DNA of 64,000 nucleotides from Pseudoscleropodium purum (Eukaryota; Streptophyta; Bryopsida; Hypnales; Brachytheciaceae), in the NCBI GenBank assembly GCA_963969395.1, contig OZ017801.1, positions 19,721,611 through 19,785,610 of the forward strand. The letters run 5' to 3'. Each line of letters opens with the position of its first letter. Position 1 is the first letter of the stretch. Positions 1 through 11,466 of the stretch are shown piece by piece. Position numbers and translations under genes: made by a program. The notes under the pieces are model-generated. The model saw only the letters and a list, made by a program, of their open reading frames with translations. It did not search any database and had not been told where the DNA came from.

Positions 1-3000
1 GTGGCTAACTGCAAGTATCGCAACCTCGAATAGAAATGTGTCATTGTCCGAAATATAATCCTCAGTACGAACCTCGGTATGAAGCATAGTAGACTCCTCA
101 GAATACTCCTCACTTGTTGAAAAAATCAATAACCCTAATAAAAAATCTCAGAATGCCACTATTCCTAAAACCTTTTGTTGTTGGTAGGGTCACTCAAATC
201 CAGGCACATTCCGAAAAAAGCCCTAAACAAACCAGAGAATAAGTAGATGTTGGTTGCACACTTAGGGCACAGTTTTAGAAACTCTACCAATTCAACTTTG
301 ACCTCTTATAACGTTTGCATACAATATTCGAATTCTGATCTTGAACTTTAACCAACTTAATTTGCAAAGAAAGAATGATAGCTCCCCAACACAAAATAAT
401 GGGTGCCAGACAAATTTGCTCGGGTCTAGGTGATACTACCATAAAATATTACTTTCATCATATTATTGGGCTTCCACATGTTGCTATTGCTTTTAGCAGA
501 GAATGTGGATATCAGGGTTTTCGACATAACCAAACCAGTGCTTAGTGATTTCCCTTCGGGTAGACAACAATACCAATAATCAAATATGTTTATAAGTAAA
601 AACCCTGAAAATTGGTGACAATCTGAGAAGAGTGAATGAGCATGAGGATTGTGATCGCTAAACCAGGTGCAGAGTAAAGCAAAATGTGAGATGATGATCC
701 CCAAACTGGATGTGCAAAGGCATTCGATAATATTTGAGGCAGATAAACTTGATTCAACCAGATAACCACAAGATAACCATGCTAACCCAACATAATATAA
801 AATTGAATAAAATAACTACTCCTGATGTTGGATAAACATGAAATACTATAATCATAATAAAAGACCAAGGCTATACAATCAATCACCTGATCAGCAGCCC
901 TGGGTTTGCCCCATCGGATCCACCATGAGCTCTGTTTTGTCTCCTTATTCTCTTCCATCGCATCCTTAACGACTGTATGGGCAGGTTGCTCCTGGACAGA
1001 TTGCTCCTGCGCCATGGCTTCATTTCGCAAACTAGAGGGCACCCATCCTCGATTGACTAACACCGGGAGCTGCACTCTGACACCAAGCTGTCCCGAATCT
1101 TAGGCATGTACAATATAAGTGAGGTGGTGTTGGAAAAAACGCAGTCAAATAGCAATGATCAATGTGGACCAAACAAACGTAGGATGAGGATTCACCTGTC
1201 GTCGCTACTTGATTTGCAGATAAGGGGAGTAACTATGTAGTACCCCTTCTCCGCTGCCCCATACAGTGTCCTGGACCGTGGACCCACAAAGAGAGACTTG
1301 GCTTCGTCCAAGACCCCTTCACAATGTACTTTCCTGTACTGTAAAACGTCAGTCGCATGACTGGTGTCTCCAGTATGCCTTTTAATGGCAAGAGCCTCCT
1401 CAAGAGCGATAGGGTCTTCCTCAAACCGTGCTCGCCTGAAGTCCAAAAGCTCAATCTGCACACCCACTGATTCCTCTTAGGTACAAGTCTTGAAGCAAGG
1501 AGTAGCGTAGAGGACCTCCCCGTGTATTCATTAAAACCCAAAGGCTAATGAGATCAAACCCAAGGGTACCCATTTTTCGTGAAAGATTTTTATTAGACCC
1601 TGAGTGGGACAGCGGCAGCCGTGCTAGTTACTTTACTAAACCCTACTTTCTCTGCTCTGCAGGGTTTGTGATTTATGAAGTGCTTCAAAGAACAACCTGA
1701 AGCCAGGATCGGGGTCTTCACCTGCAGGGTCTTGAGATCAACAGGTCTGAGAAAGTACACCTATAGTATGCTGGATTTCAACTCCGGGCATTCGAGAAAA
1801 CAAACTAGCGCTTGAGGCATCATTAGGAGCCTAATCTCATATAGAGACGACATAGAATCTGACACCCTGGTATTTCTATAGGGAATTATTTGACTTTTCA
1901 CATAAACCAGATGAGCTCAAAAGAGCAAAGTGAACCCCAAACTTCAAAGAGTTCTGAACAATGGACGCAAGAATATATATTTCAACACCTACACTCAAAC
2001 GTCTTTAATCTTACCACCTGAATCTCATCCCTAACTTTTTCTTTATGACATAGGTTGAAAGTGTAATACAGTTACTCATGCTGCGGCAATTGTGGATGAT
2101 GTTCAAGGTCATTCTAGAGAAGGTCACACTATAGAGGTTGGAGTGTACCTTCTTCTCACGCCGAATTAATTGCCAGGAACCCAGACCGAAAGTAGCTGCG
2201 CATGGCAGAAGCAAAACCAGTACTGAAAATCCCCACTTCCTCCCTGACTCCTCTGAAAAAACAAAACAAGAGCCGATTCAAAGAGCGGCAATTCAAGTCA
2301 TTAGTGGTTCAAACAGTCGCCTTTCAGACACTAGCTCCTTCAATTTCATCGCAATTCGGAATGGAAGCAAAAAATAAATAATGTAAACTCCGAACCTTAG
2401 CGCTACACTATTCACCATTACATTATGCATGGAAAATGCAGGCTCGGTGCAATTTCAGAAAGAAAATTATGGTCTCTACGATCCCAGATTGCCTTCGACA
2501 GATGTCGGATATAGAAAAGAATGGATTCCAGATCAAAACTGGAGTTGAAGCTAATCAAAATCCAAGAATACTCTAAACCCTAAACCCTAAACCCTACTGG
2601 AACACTTTTCTCCATTCCATAGTACATTACGGAATGCCTGCCTACAATTTCACAAAGCCAACTACGAAGGTCTCAAATTGTCTCGGACACATCGAAAGGA
2701 GAAGAGACCTCCACTTTCTGAAATCGAGATTACTACAAACACCAAGGAAAACCCCAAATCTACTCTAAACCCTAAGCCGTAGTGCACCACTATTCTTCAT
2801 TGCGGAATGCTTGCCCAAATTTTCACAAAACCAACTACAAAAGTCTCCGTAATCCTAGATTGGCTTAGACAGACATTGAAGGAAGAAGAGATTGTCACGT
2901 ACTGAAATTGAGATTCCTACAAACACCAAGAAAGAACCAAATCTACTCTAAACCCGAAACCCTAGATTGTCCATTCCAACTACGAAGGTCTCCATAATCC

Positions 3001-3296
3001 CAGATTGTCTCAGAGAGACAGATACTGAAAGGAGAAGGGATCACAACTTACTAAAATTGAGATCAAGAACTTGAGATCGCAACTTACTAAAATTACTACA
3101 AGCAATAAGAAACAACAAATCCAGTCAGTACGAAGCAAATATGAGCGAAGCAAAACTCACCGGGTGCTGCTGCTGCTGCGATTTCGGCAGAAGCAGCAGA
3201 AGACGGACGCAATGCAACCGAGGAAGACGAAAACCCTAAACCTCGCTGCAGCTCCACAGATCTCGACCACCCCGATCTCCACAACTTCGACGCCAT
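1..3296 (-). CDS. SURF1: SURF1, cytochrome c oxidase assembly factor (5' part, continues off left edge)
   Basis: Inner-mitochondrial-membrane protein that assists early assembly of complex IV. Coding exons on the minus strand: 3296-3161, 2252-2149, 1455-1196 and 1076-887, all with GT/AG ends and matching phases (690 nt, 230 residues so far). Exon 1 starts at an ATG and encodes an Arg/Ser-rich presequence (MASKLWRSGWSRS...), as expected for mitochondrial import. Exon 2 encodes the first membrane segment followed by the family signature GLGSWQLIRREKK. Exon 3 has QYRKVHCEGV and VGPRSR. Exon 4 has PVLVNRGWVPSS and a tryptophan/basic stretch. A further open acidic frame lies at about 96-1 (ESTMLHTEVRTEDY) and may be the next exon, but its splice site is weak. 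The C-terminal half, with the second membrane segment, lies outside the window. The gene is head-to-head with the gene at 4470. I am sure of the family and less sure of what lies left of 887. Confidence 0.9.
1027..3290. repeat. Left arm of inverted SURF1 duplication
   Basis: This segment reappears in inverted orientation at about 15014-17265. The arms match from near codon 3 of SURF1 through introns 1-3 into exon 4. At the exon-4 end the match stops at 'tctagtttgc', after which the left copy continues with coding sequence and the right copy enters the DPH7 5' side. Exon 3 and its flanks read identically in two frames in both arms, so this block is essentially identical. Introns 1 and 2 show scattered substitutions and small indels. 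The two arms are about 11.7 kb apart and enclose the gene at 4470, the RNR2 gene and a copy of an upstream region. Confidence 0.9.
2460..3090. repeat. Degenerate tandem repeat with telomere-like motifs in SURF1 intron 1
   Basis: About four diverged units of roughly 150-185 bp. Each carries a block like 'gtctccataatcccagattg', then 'gaaaggagaagag', then 'actgaaattgagat', and most carry an 'actctaaaccctaa' motif. Units begin near 2470, 2668, 2845 and 2984. Around 2574-2595 the motif is repeated as ctaaaccctaaaccctaaaccc, a short interstitial copy of the plant telomere repeat. The same array, in inverse orientation, is in the SURF1 pseudogene copy (about 15250-15870), where 'tttagggtttagggtttagg' occurs near 15361. 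Confidence 0.75.
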
Positions 3297-4469
3297 GGCC
3301 TGATTTTCAACACAAATTTCAGAAACTCAGATTCAAATGATTGTCATTTCCTACTCGCGGCTCTGCAATTGGGGCAGAATTGATGAAGCTTGCCATGATT
3401 TTGCAGTGTCGATCAAATTAGAAGCCTGCGGGACGTTCACCACGGCTTGGTCCGGAAGGGTTGGATGAATGAACTTTTGTTCTTTTGGCTTGTTCATCCA
3501 TTCACGTTCTCTTCGGTTAAGTCGTAGGTTTTTCCGTTTTCCCCTTGAAATTTGGAATATAATTCTCGGACTCCAGTCCTGAAATTCCCTGCCGCATGTG
3601 GGTTTTTCTGCTTCCCGAGAATTTATTTCATGTTTTCACTCAGGTGATCCTCGCCGCGCTACGCTACTCTTGTTGCCTTTTTTCTTGCTGAATAGGATCT
3701 CTCGTGTTGGATGTCTTGCTGAATTGTTGCTGGTGTACAGCCTTTTTCTTTAGTTCCTTCATCGAGAAGCATCGGAATTCCTGCACATCCAGAAGAGTTG
3801 GGGCTTACTTAGGGTTTCGAGTTTTGTAGAGATCGAGCATGCAGGATTGAATGAGGTGCAGCTACTGACACAAGTGGATTTGCGTTTCGGAGCTTCGGAT
3901 TTTGCGCAGGTAAATCTCGTTCTCCACTCTGCATTCTCATTCTCCACACAACACGCAAGGGGTGTCGCACCTTCTTCATGGAGAAAGGCTCCGAATTGGC
4001 TCCTCTTTCTCTCCACAACTTCTCATTCTTCACAGATTGTGTGACAACCCCAATTAATAGTAGGACCAGGTGATCCTTACAGTTTTTCATGCGTTTCTTT
4101 ATTGGGATGGATACGAGCTTCTTGCGCTTCGATGTATGCTTATCAACAGCATAAAGATCAGGATGGCAGGACACCTACGAATTTCATTTCATTTCATTAG
4201 ACTGAATACATCTGATGAGAGCATCAGGGCAGTTTTGCAATTTTAGTTCAAAACCCTGCTGCATGACTCGAATTCTGAAAATGCGTTTTCGATCGAAAAA
4301 TTTCGACCTTCTTGAGGTCGGAAATGAAAAACTGTAGCATGTGGATTTTTTAAATTTGCAGTGAAAATCATGCTACGGCGGCCGAGTTACGGAGATCGGC
4401 GTGGTGTCGCGTGCAGCGGAGGATTCGTTTCTGAGTTTCTTTCATGCTTAGGGTTTCGAAGAATAATAG
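3297..4469. promoter_or_regulatory. Shared upstream region between SURF1 and the gene at 4470
   Basis: 1.17 kb separates the two divergent start codons, so it must hold the promoters and leaders of both genes. Its right part, about 4056-4420, is repeated in direct orientation at about 14641-14990 (see that entry). I see no unambiguous TATA element or start site, and the subdivision into two promoters is inference from gene orientation. Confidence 0.5.
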
Positions 4470-7400
4470 ATGGATCCTCAAGCTCTAGAAGATTGGCTGG
4501 TAGCTGCATCAGCTCCGCCTTCATCGAACTCGCAATCTCAAAAGCATGTCCCGGGGCCTGTGCCCGCTGCTCGCCAAGTTGCAGAGGTGCGTTTTCATCT
4601 TGGGAGGCCGGTTCTAAGTCAATTTAGTGATGCGGCAAGGTTGCTTAGTGACTTTATATATTGGAATTTATAGTTTTTAGATTTTAGCGGATGCATATCT
4701 GCAAGTTTAGGGTCCTATTGTGTATATCAACGCAGTGCATCAATCTGAAGTCCTGTTGTAGAATTAGAATTTTAGTTATCAATTATGGTGTTTGCGTATC
4801 ATCTGAACAAAGAAACTAGTTCTATTTGAAGCATTTTTAATCGATTTGCCACATTGAAGAAGTTAGAACGAGAACGAGAACGAGGGTTTTATGTTTCCGG
4901 CAACTACACTTATAAGCTAATCACTTTTTAAGCGCTGAGTATTGTTCCTATTATTAAAATTATCAAGTGTTTTTTTATTCTGGTGGCAATTACTAGGGGA
5001 TTTTTAATTGCACGAAAGTATTTCGATGCTATACGCAAAAGTTATAAAGTTTCTGGTGTTAAGGTGATGTACAGTAGTGTGTAGCAAAGATACGTAATTT
5101 TCTGGAACTCGAAGTGTGCGGCGGCAACCTATATTCTTTTTCAGACGATTCATAAATCCAATTGAAACCCTAGTATATTTTCAGTTCCACTAGAGTGAAG
5201 CTAAATCTCATACTTCTCATTTGCAAAAATGTCTCTCAATTCCGTGCAGTTTTCATCTGCAGTAGCAAGTCGAAATTGCATCTTCAAATACTGTCTTGAC
5301 CGAAAAAACAGAATTATTTATCTTTTCCACACCCTACTGTACATTCTCAAAACCAATATTTACTCATCGTGCAAAAGTTGAGGCGGTCGCTTCTAGGTAC
5401 CTCTACGTTAGACGGAAGGTGTTACATCAAGTGAGGAATGTGCCTGTCGCCGATAAATCTGATGGTTAAAATTTTTATCAGAGAATCCTAGCTGCATTCA
5501 CTAATTGGAATTTCACAGGAAGGAAATGGGGGTCGTCTACTTTTTGTGATGAAGATTTTGGTAAGCTTGTGCCTGATAGATGCAGCGACACTTACAACGT
5601 TGCTTTATATCTGGCAGGCTTGGGGCAAACTACGTGCATGTGTACAGCAAGGCTCGCTGGATTTTTCTCACGGAGAAGCTCTGTCCCTTATTGATCATCA
5701 GCATAAGTCAATTCACGTTGCTGATTCTCATGTCAAGCTTCTCCTTGCGATTTTAAATGCAGCAAGATGTGATAACGTTGAACTCTTGGGACAGGCGCGA
5801 GCTTCCTCAACTCGTGTACTCAGTGCGTGGGTGAGGAAAACTTTCCTGAACACCACTGCAAAGCCATTGAAGCAAGCCGAAGATTTATTAATTGTAGTTT
5901 TTGAAGGTGCATGCAAGTCCTTAAAAGAACGTCCAGTTTCAGATGCTTATCTGAGCCAGACTATTCTTCTTCTTGGATTAATTTGCACTGTTCCGCATAT
6001 TCATAATAGCCAACGTGATCAATGTCAAAACGCGATATCAATGGAGCTGCTTGCTCGGAAGCATGTAATAGTGCAAAGCGAGCTCTCTGTTGTGCTAGCG
6101 GGTGTTGGTTATGCCATGACGGCGGTTAATGGCAGCTCCTCAGTCCTATCTGGAGTACTTTCGCTGTGGAGTTCAGATAATGAAGGCCTTGATCCTATTG
6201 ATGTTCAAGGTCCACCACTGCGAGTAGCCTTAATGATTTTTCATCTTCTCGAGTACCTAGGAGTGGTCATTTCTTCTAAGAAGAGCATTCACGCACTAGC
6301 TGTCTTGCGTGCTGTAGTGATAGAAATTTCACAGAAGATTTCTGGCATTTCACCCCTGCCTGCGCAATGTGCGGCTGTTATGGCAGCTGCTGGACTTCGA
6401 CGAGGCTTGATCCAGAGAAAGACTGGAGGTTCAAATGGTTCTGGAGAACAGGAGATGCAACGGTTGATACTATGTCTGGAGATGGAAGTAATCAGGACAT
6501 GCGAAGATGCCATGAAGCATCTGGAGCAATTGAAGAGGTATTCTAGTCCTGGAGATATTATATGGAAAACTTCCGAGTCTGCTTTGAGACATAGGCATCG
6601 GTGCATTGCTTTAGCATTGGCGCGCAGCAGAGGGTTTCCGTGCCACCCATCTATCTTACAATGCTTGTCGGTCACCTTGTTAACGGACGTGCTGTCACTG
6701 CATGATGTCTACTGTGCCCAAATTGAGGATCTCAAGCGGCCTCTATCAGATGTACATCAGTTTGGTAGTGCCTTAGGCTTCGCGATGGAGCGGCTTGGGT
6801 TTCTGGTGGACAGTTCGTTGTTCCATGAAGTTGGAGCGATCGCCCTGGCAATGTGTGAGCAGTATAAGTCTGCTACTGAAGAGTATCAAAATCGCGCTGA
6901 ATTTCTTGTTTGGCAGTTCACTCAACACATGTATGTCGACCATCGCGCCAGTACTGTTTTAGGAGGTAATAATCTGATAAGTCACAAGATGGTCTATTTA
7001 TTCTGAAGGCAGTGCGTAGGTTACGCGTTGGATGCTACTCGTTCCTAGATTTAGCTAATTAGACAATCCTTTGCTCATGCCAAGCCATTTCATTCTCTCT
7101 CCGGCCCCATATTGTTAGGTTTTATTTTTGTTTTCAGGCGAGGGTGTCATTTTGGCAATTGTATGTTTGTAACTTGATTCCACGTGCGTCTTGTATCAGG
7201 GAGATCTTTAGGAGGCAGTGAAACAGTGGAGAAAGTACTTATCTCTTCCTTCATGACGGTGTTAGTGTTCTTCTTACGAGCTATTGATTCCAAGCCAGTA
7301 ATGCAAGCAGGCAACGCAGTGACAGCTGAAAAAGCAGCGAGAGCATTAGATTCTCTTGCTTGTGTTGAGTTTTGCCGGCGAGTACGGCTGAAAGATTATG

Positions 7401-9847
7401 GAAATCTTGTAGAGCGGTGTATTTCTTATCTGTCTGCCCACCCTTCAGCTGCAAGGATGTTTGTGGGATATATTCCTCCGTATAATAGCATCGTGAATTG
7501 GCCTGGTACGTATGCATAACTGCTTTTGATATTGTCAGCTAGTTGCATGTAGCAACATCTCTCAATTCTTATTTATAAGAATGCGTTTATAGTCCTGTCT
7601 GGAGGGCTTGCGAGTTCAGGAGGAGTGTCCAGTGTGTTTGTCATCGACGAATAAGTATCTGCTATTTGTGCCTTCAGTTTCTTTCTTTTGATTGCACCAT
7701 CTGCAGTCCTTGGCTCTGCCTATGAATAAGCTTGCATACCTTTGAGTGTTATAGTAAGTCAATTATTTGATGTACGTACTGACAGAATCAACGATGAGCA
7801 TTTTTATATGTTGCGTCTTCGTAGGGTTTCATGTTTGTCTAGACCATTGACTGCTTACCACGCTGTTGGCTCTTTTCAGGTCCTTCAGAAATGAACAACA
7901 TGGACTATGACTGGAGTCGGGATGAAGTACAGACGTCTCGTTTATCGTTTTACTTACGCGTCATGCCCTCATTACTGTCGAACATACCCGAAGCCACGTT
8001 TTCAAATGATATTGCACCTCTAATGTTTTTGTATCCTCCAATATTATCTTGATGCTCAATAATTTTAGAATTGGAATTGGGTAAAACTCCTTCATGTCAT
8101 TAATTTTTGACTTTGTATTATGTGTAAGTGTTCAGAAGTTATCAATCTCTGACGTACCGGTAAAGAGTTTTACCTCTCTTAGCAGCCGTTATCCTTGACC
8201 CAAGTTTCAGGTGTCTGCAGCATCCTACAGAGCTGGTGACGAATGCTGCTCATGCTTTGTTTGCATACTTTCTTGGCCTTGAATCCTTGGAACCATCATC
8301 AGCCAAACCTGATGCTTATGGACCTGAACCAGCGCAAGCCAATTTGCGGGAGAAACTTTCTATTTATTACGTGACGAGGGCCTTGGAGGTATGTAATTCT
8401 GTTGTTGATTGGATCTGATGTGATTAGGATTATAATTTATTTGTTTTTGTTCAGCTTCTCTTTCACTGATAGGATATATAACGCCGGGGTCCTTGCTCAA
8501 TTTCAAATAGACAGAATATTAGTCAGTGTTCAAACTGCCAATATTAATTATGAGAATGGACACCCTACTTGGCTGTTATGTTGGAAGTTCATGTAATTTC
8601 ATCGGAGATCTTCAATTGAAGGATGGTCGTGAACTTCAATTTTAGTCGTGAAGTTCTCTCGACTGTATATCAACTCATGAAAGTGTTCTCATGTGAATAT
8701 GTTTCTAATTGCATTAAAATATATCAAATTTGCTAGCCTACATTCGATCTGAATACTCTTTACATGTATTTTGGGTTTGTTCAGACATTTCCAGGGATGA
8801 CACCATTTGATGCCCTCGTCTATGGAGTAGCTGCTGTTTCAAAGAGTCTTCCTCCGGGTAGCCCTGCTACTCTGCATTGTATAAATCTTCTGGTTCAGAA
8901 GGCATCTACTCTGAAACCTATGAGCCCCAGTGTAGCACGCCAAAAAGGTGTTCAAACAGAAGCAGACAAGGACTTGGACGATCTAGGAGACGCTGAGAAA
9001 TTGCAGTTGTTGCTGTTGCATTTGATCCGCCGTGTGGACTTACAGGTACGTCCTCTCCCTCGGTGTGCAGAGATAGCATAGGGTAGAGTATTCTATTTGC
9101 ATCGCCTTGAGCATTTTAACATGTGTAGGAGTGTGAATTTTGGGAGACCAGTATAAAGCTGTGGAGAGATTCCTTTGGATACAAGAGTCAGATCTGCTGA
9201 AATCAAATTTTTATCACAAAGTACAAATTTCTTATGCAAGTTTAGAGGTTGTGGATCACTATTAAGTGACAGTAGACAACCCCATTTCCATTCAAAGATC
9301 TATGGCCTTAGGCATGTACCCAAATTATGCTTACACCAACTTGCTAATTGAAGACCGACCAAGTGTATGCGTACATAAGTTGCTGTTGATAACAGGTGTC
9401 AGTAAAGAGGACAGATCAACATCCTCAACCTTAATGACATGAAGTATTTTTACTTGTACATTTTGCGTGCGCTTGAATATTGACTGACCGATTCTACCCT
9501 GTTCACAGATTCTCCCGGAATTACTGCGCCAAACGGCCCAATTGATTTTAGGTTTGCCTCCTCACGCACGCACAGCAGCTCTTCAAAACGCGTTCGAAGT
9601 GGTAGCAGGCAGCAGTGACTACATGCGGAAACCGATCGTCGTCCCATGGCTTCAGTCTGTGGCCTACCTTGCCACTCACCCAAATGCTCTAACACCAACT
9701 TCAAAGAAGGAATCCGCAACAGAAGCTAGCATCACCACGCCACCAGCTGAAGCAAGTCAAGGTAGTGTTAGTATTCACCCAAGCACGGGGTTCATGGCGC
9801 ACAGAGGGGGTGCAGATCATCAACAACCATTACACTCCTGCTTGTAA
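4470..9847 (+). CDS. Uncharacterised large helical plant protein (At1g73970-like, tentative)
   Basis: Seven exons with consistent phases: 4470-4586, 5618-6965, 7200-7505, 7880-8030, 8211-8388, 8785-9045 and 9509-9847 (stop), giving 899 residues. The protein is rich in Leu/Ala helices throughout and looks like an alpha-solenoid. I see no catalytic motif, signal peptide or membrane segment. Recognisable stretches are WSRDEVQTSRLSFYLRVMPS followed by a 'LMFL..QHP.E' segment, and FPGMTPFDALVYGVAAVSKS followed by LPPGSPATLHCINLL. From memory these match a conserved single-copy family of plant proteins of unknown function (Arabidopsis At1g73970, sometimes labelled obscurin-like). I could not check this. 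The start is the first ATG of the exon and gives a short acidic N terminus (MDPQALEDWL). The C-terminal about 40 residues after 'AEASQG' may be less conserved, and a last intron there cannot be excluded. Function unknown. Confidence 0.8.
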
Positions 9848-11466
9848 AATACTTTCGAAATTTCGAAACCAGAACCACCCCAATTCTCAAGGTGCAACTA
9901 TCTTATGGGAGCGTGTTTCGCAATCACGAAGATCCACACACCTGGTTTTCAATTGCAAAGCAAAGCAGGCCATTGTACAGTACACATTCAAGGCTACACA
10001 TTTTTGTTTGAGAAATAATCGGGACGCGCTGATGCCTTATCCATGACGTAATTTCTTGTCACAGCTCATCCATCAATCTTCTCTTCGTATTCAGGGTTCA
10101 GGGTTTCGGGCTTATGGTTAAAGTGACAGCTTCTTAACGTAAGACACCATTACTCCAGCCTACGTAGTCGTCAACCACAATGTCTGTTCTCATGAGAGAA
10201 CATTCAGGTCGTATTTACCCAACCTTAACAGCGCCGTCGAAACGCAATGGCGCAGATTTCTCTGCCAAATTATTCCAAACAGAAATTTTGGGAAATTCTG
10301 TCAATCTGTTATATTGCTATTAGAAAAGCTTTGCATCATTCCTGATAACCCAGAAATCCCCATCTCAAGTAAGATAATCAACCCTTCATGAAAGCAACCC
10401 AGAAGATAAGCTTTTAAATTATAAATAGAAACGCAGAGCCCACGTCGGTCGAAGGTCAAATTTCCCTCCAACTCGTGGCGCCAACTTTCGAACGGTCGAA
10501 CTCCCGCCAGCGCCATACTGGCGACTAACAGATTTCCGGGTCTAGAAGATCGGCGACCAGCGGTTGGCTAGCCTTCCCAGCTTATCAGCGAAGCCAGTGC
10601 CATAGCTTTACTATAAACCCCAGTGCGAGCTTCCCTTCTGTCTGCTTCCACGGCCTGCTTCTCCTCGTTGGTTATCACTCCTCGAATCTCATCATCGCAT
10701 ACTAGAGGAATTGTCTCACATTCATATCGGATTGTCTTTCCAGCTTTCTCAGCGTCCCATTCTATTCTTTGTAGGATTTTTGGGCTTCGCAAGTGGTGGA
10801 TTGTAGTTTGTCTACCAGGTACGCTGCGTTTGTTGCGAGACGGAGTAGTTGAATTGAAAGGATTGTGTTGATGAACTCGAGACAAGCCGTTGTAGGGTTC
10901 AATTGCTGGCGACTAGCCCGACTGTAATATGAGAGAAGTTCTCTGAATTCGTTTTTTGTACAGTGAGATCTTCCTTATGATTCCAGTGTTTGAGGTCACT
11001 TCAGTGGTGAGTCGCTACTGTATTGAGGAGTTTGGGTTCACGTAACGAGTTCAGCTATCCGTTGTTTTGTTCGTGATGGCTCAAGCGGCTAAAGAGACTC
11101 GGAAATTGCTTTGGCGTCGTTTAATCTTCTCTGTTTGTATTGTGTACCATATACAGAGTCTAAGGACAGCGCCACATTTGTCTTTCGTGTTCTGAAGTTT
11201 ATTAAAAATATTGTAGTCGTGGCACTGTAAACTATCATTTACTTTTCTGCCACACTAGCTTTAATCGCGGTTGTACCAGTAGAGAGGTGATATTTGGCAC
11301 ATTCACCGAAGGCATGATTAATTTAGTATTAAGCTAGTATGTTAGCTATTAGGCACTGAATACCCCTATCGTTTTTGACAATGAATTGAGCTGATATAGC
11401 TAGTCAATATTTTATAGCAGTAGATTTTGATTGCGGATCTCACTTTGCTCTGACAGGTTCAGCTCC
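9848..11466. other. Intergenic region: 3' side of the 4470 gene and RNR2 upstream region
   Basis: Holds the 3' UTR of the preceding gene, one small minus-strand open frame (10568-10885, listed separately) and the RNR2 upstream region. A likely 5'-UTR intron acceptor (ctctgacag, ending 11458) lies just before the RNR2 start codon, so the RNR2 leader is probably spliced. No further gene seen. Confidence 0.5.
10568..10885 (-). CDS. Possible small hypothetical protein (105 aa)
   Basis: Single-exon open frame starting at an ATG and ending in ASLISWEG. It is basic at the N terminus (SRNKRSVPGRQTT) and mixed-charge and helical in the C-terminal half (EIRGVITNEEKQAVEADRRE). I do not recognise a domain. 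The position, divergent from RNR2, would suit an independent gene, and the composition looks protein-like rather than random. An open frame of this length can occur by chance, so this is a weak call. Confidence 0.35.
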   Translation of the reverse strand: MSRVHQHNPFNSTTPSRNKRSVPGRQTTIHHLRSPKILQRIEWDAEKAGKTIRYECETIPLVCDDEIRGVITNEEKQAVEADRREARTGVYSKAMALASLISWEG

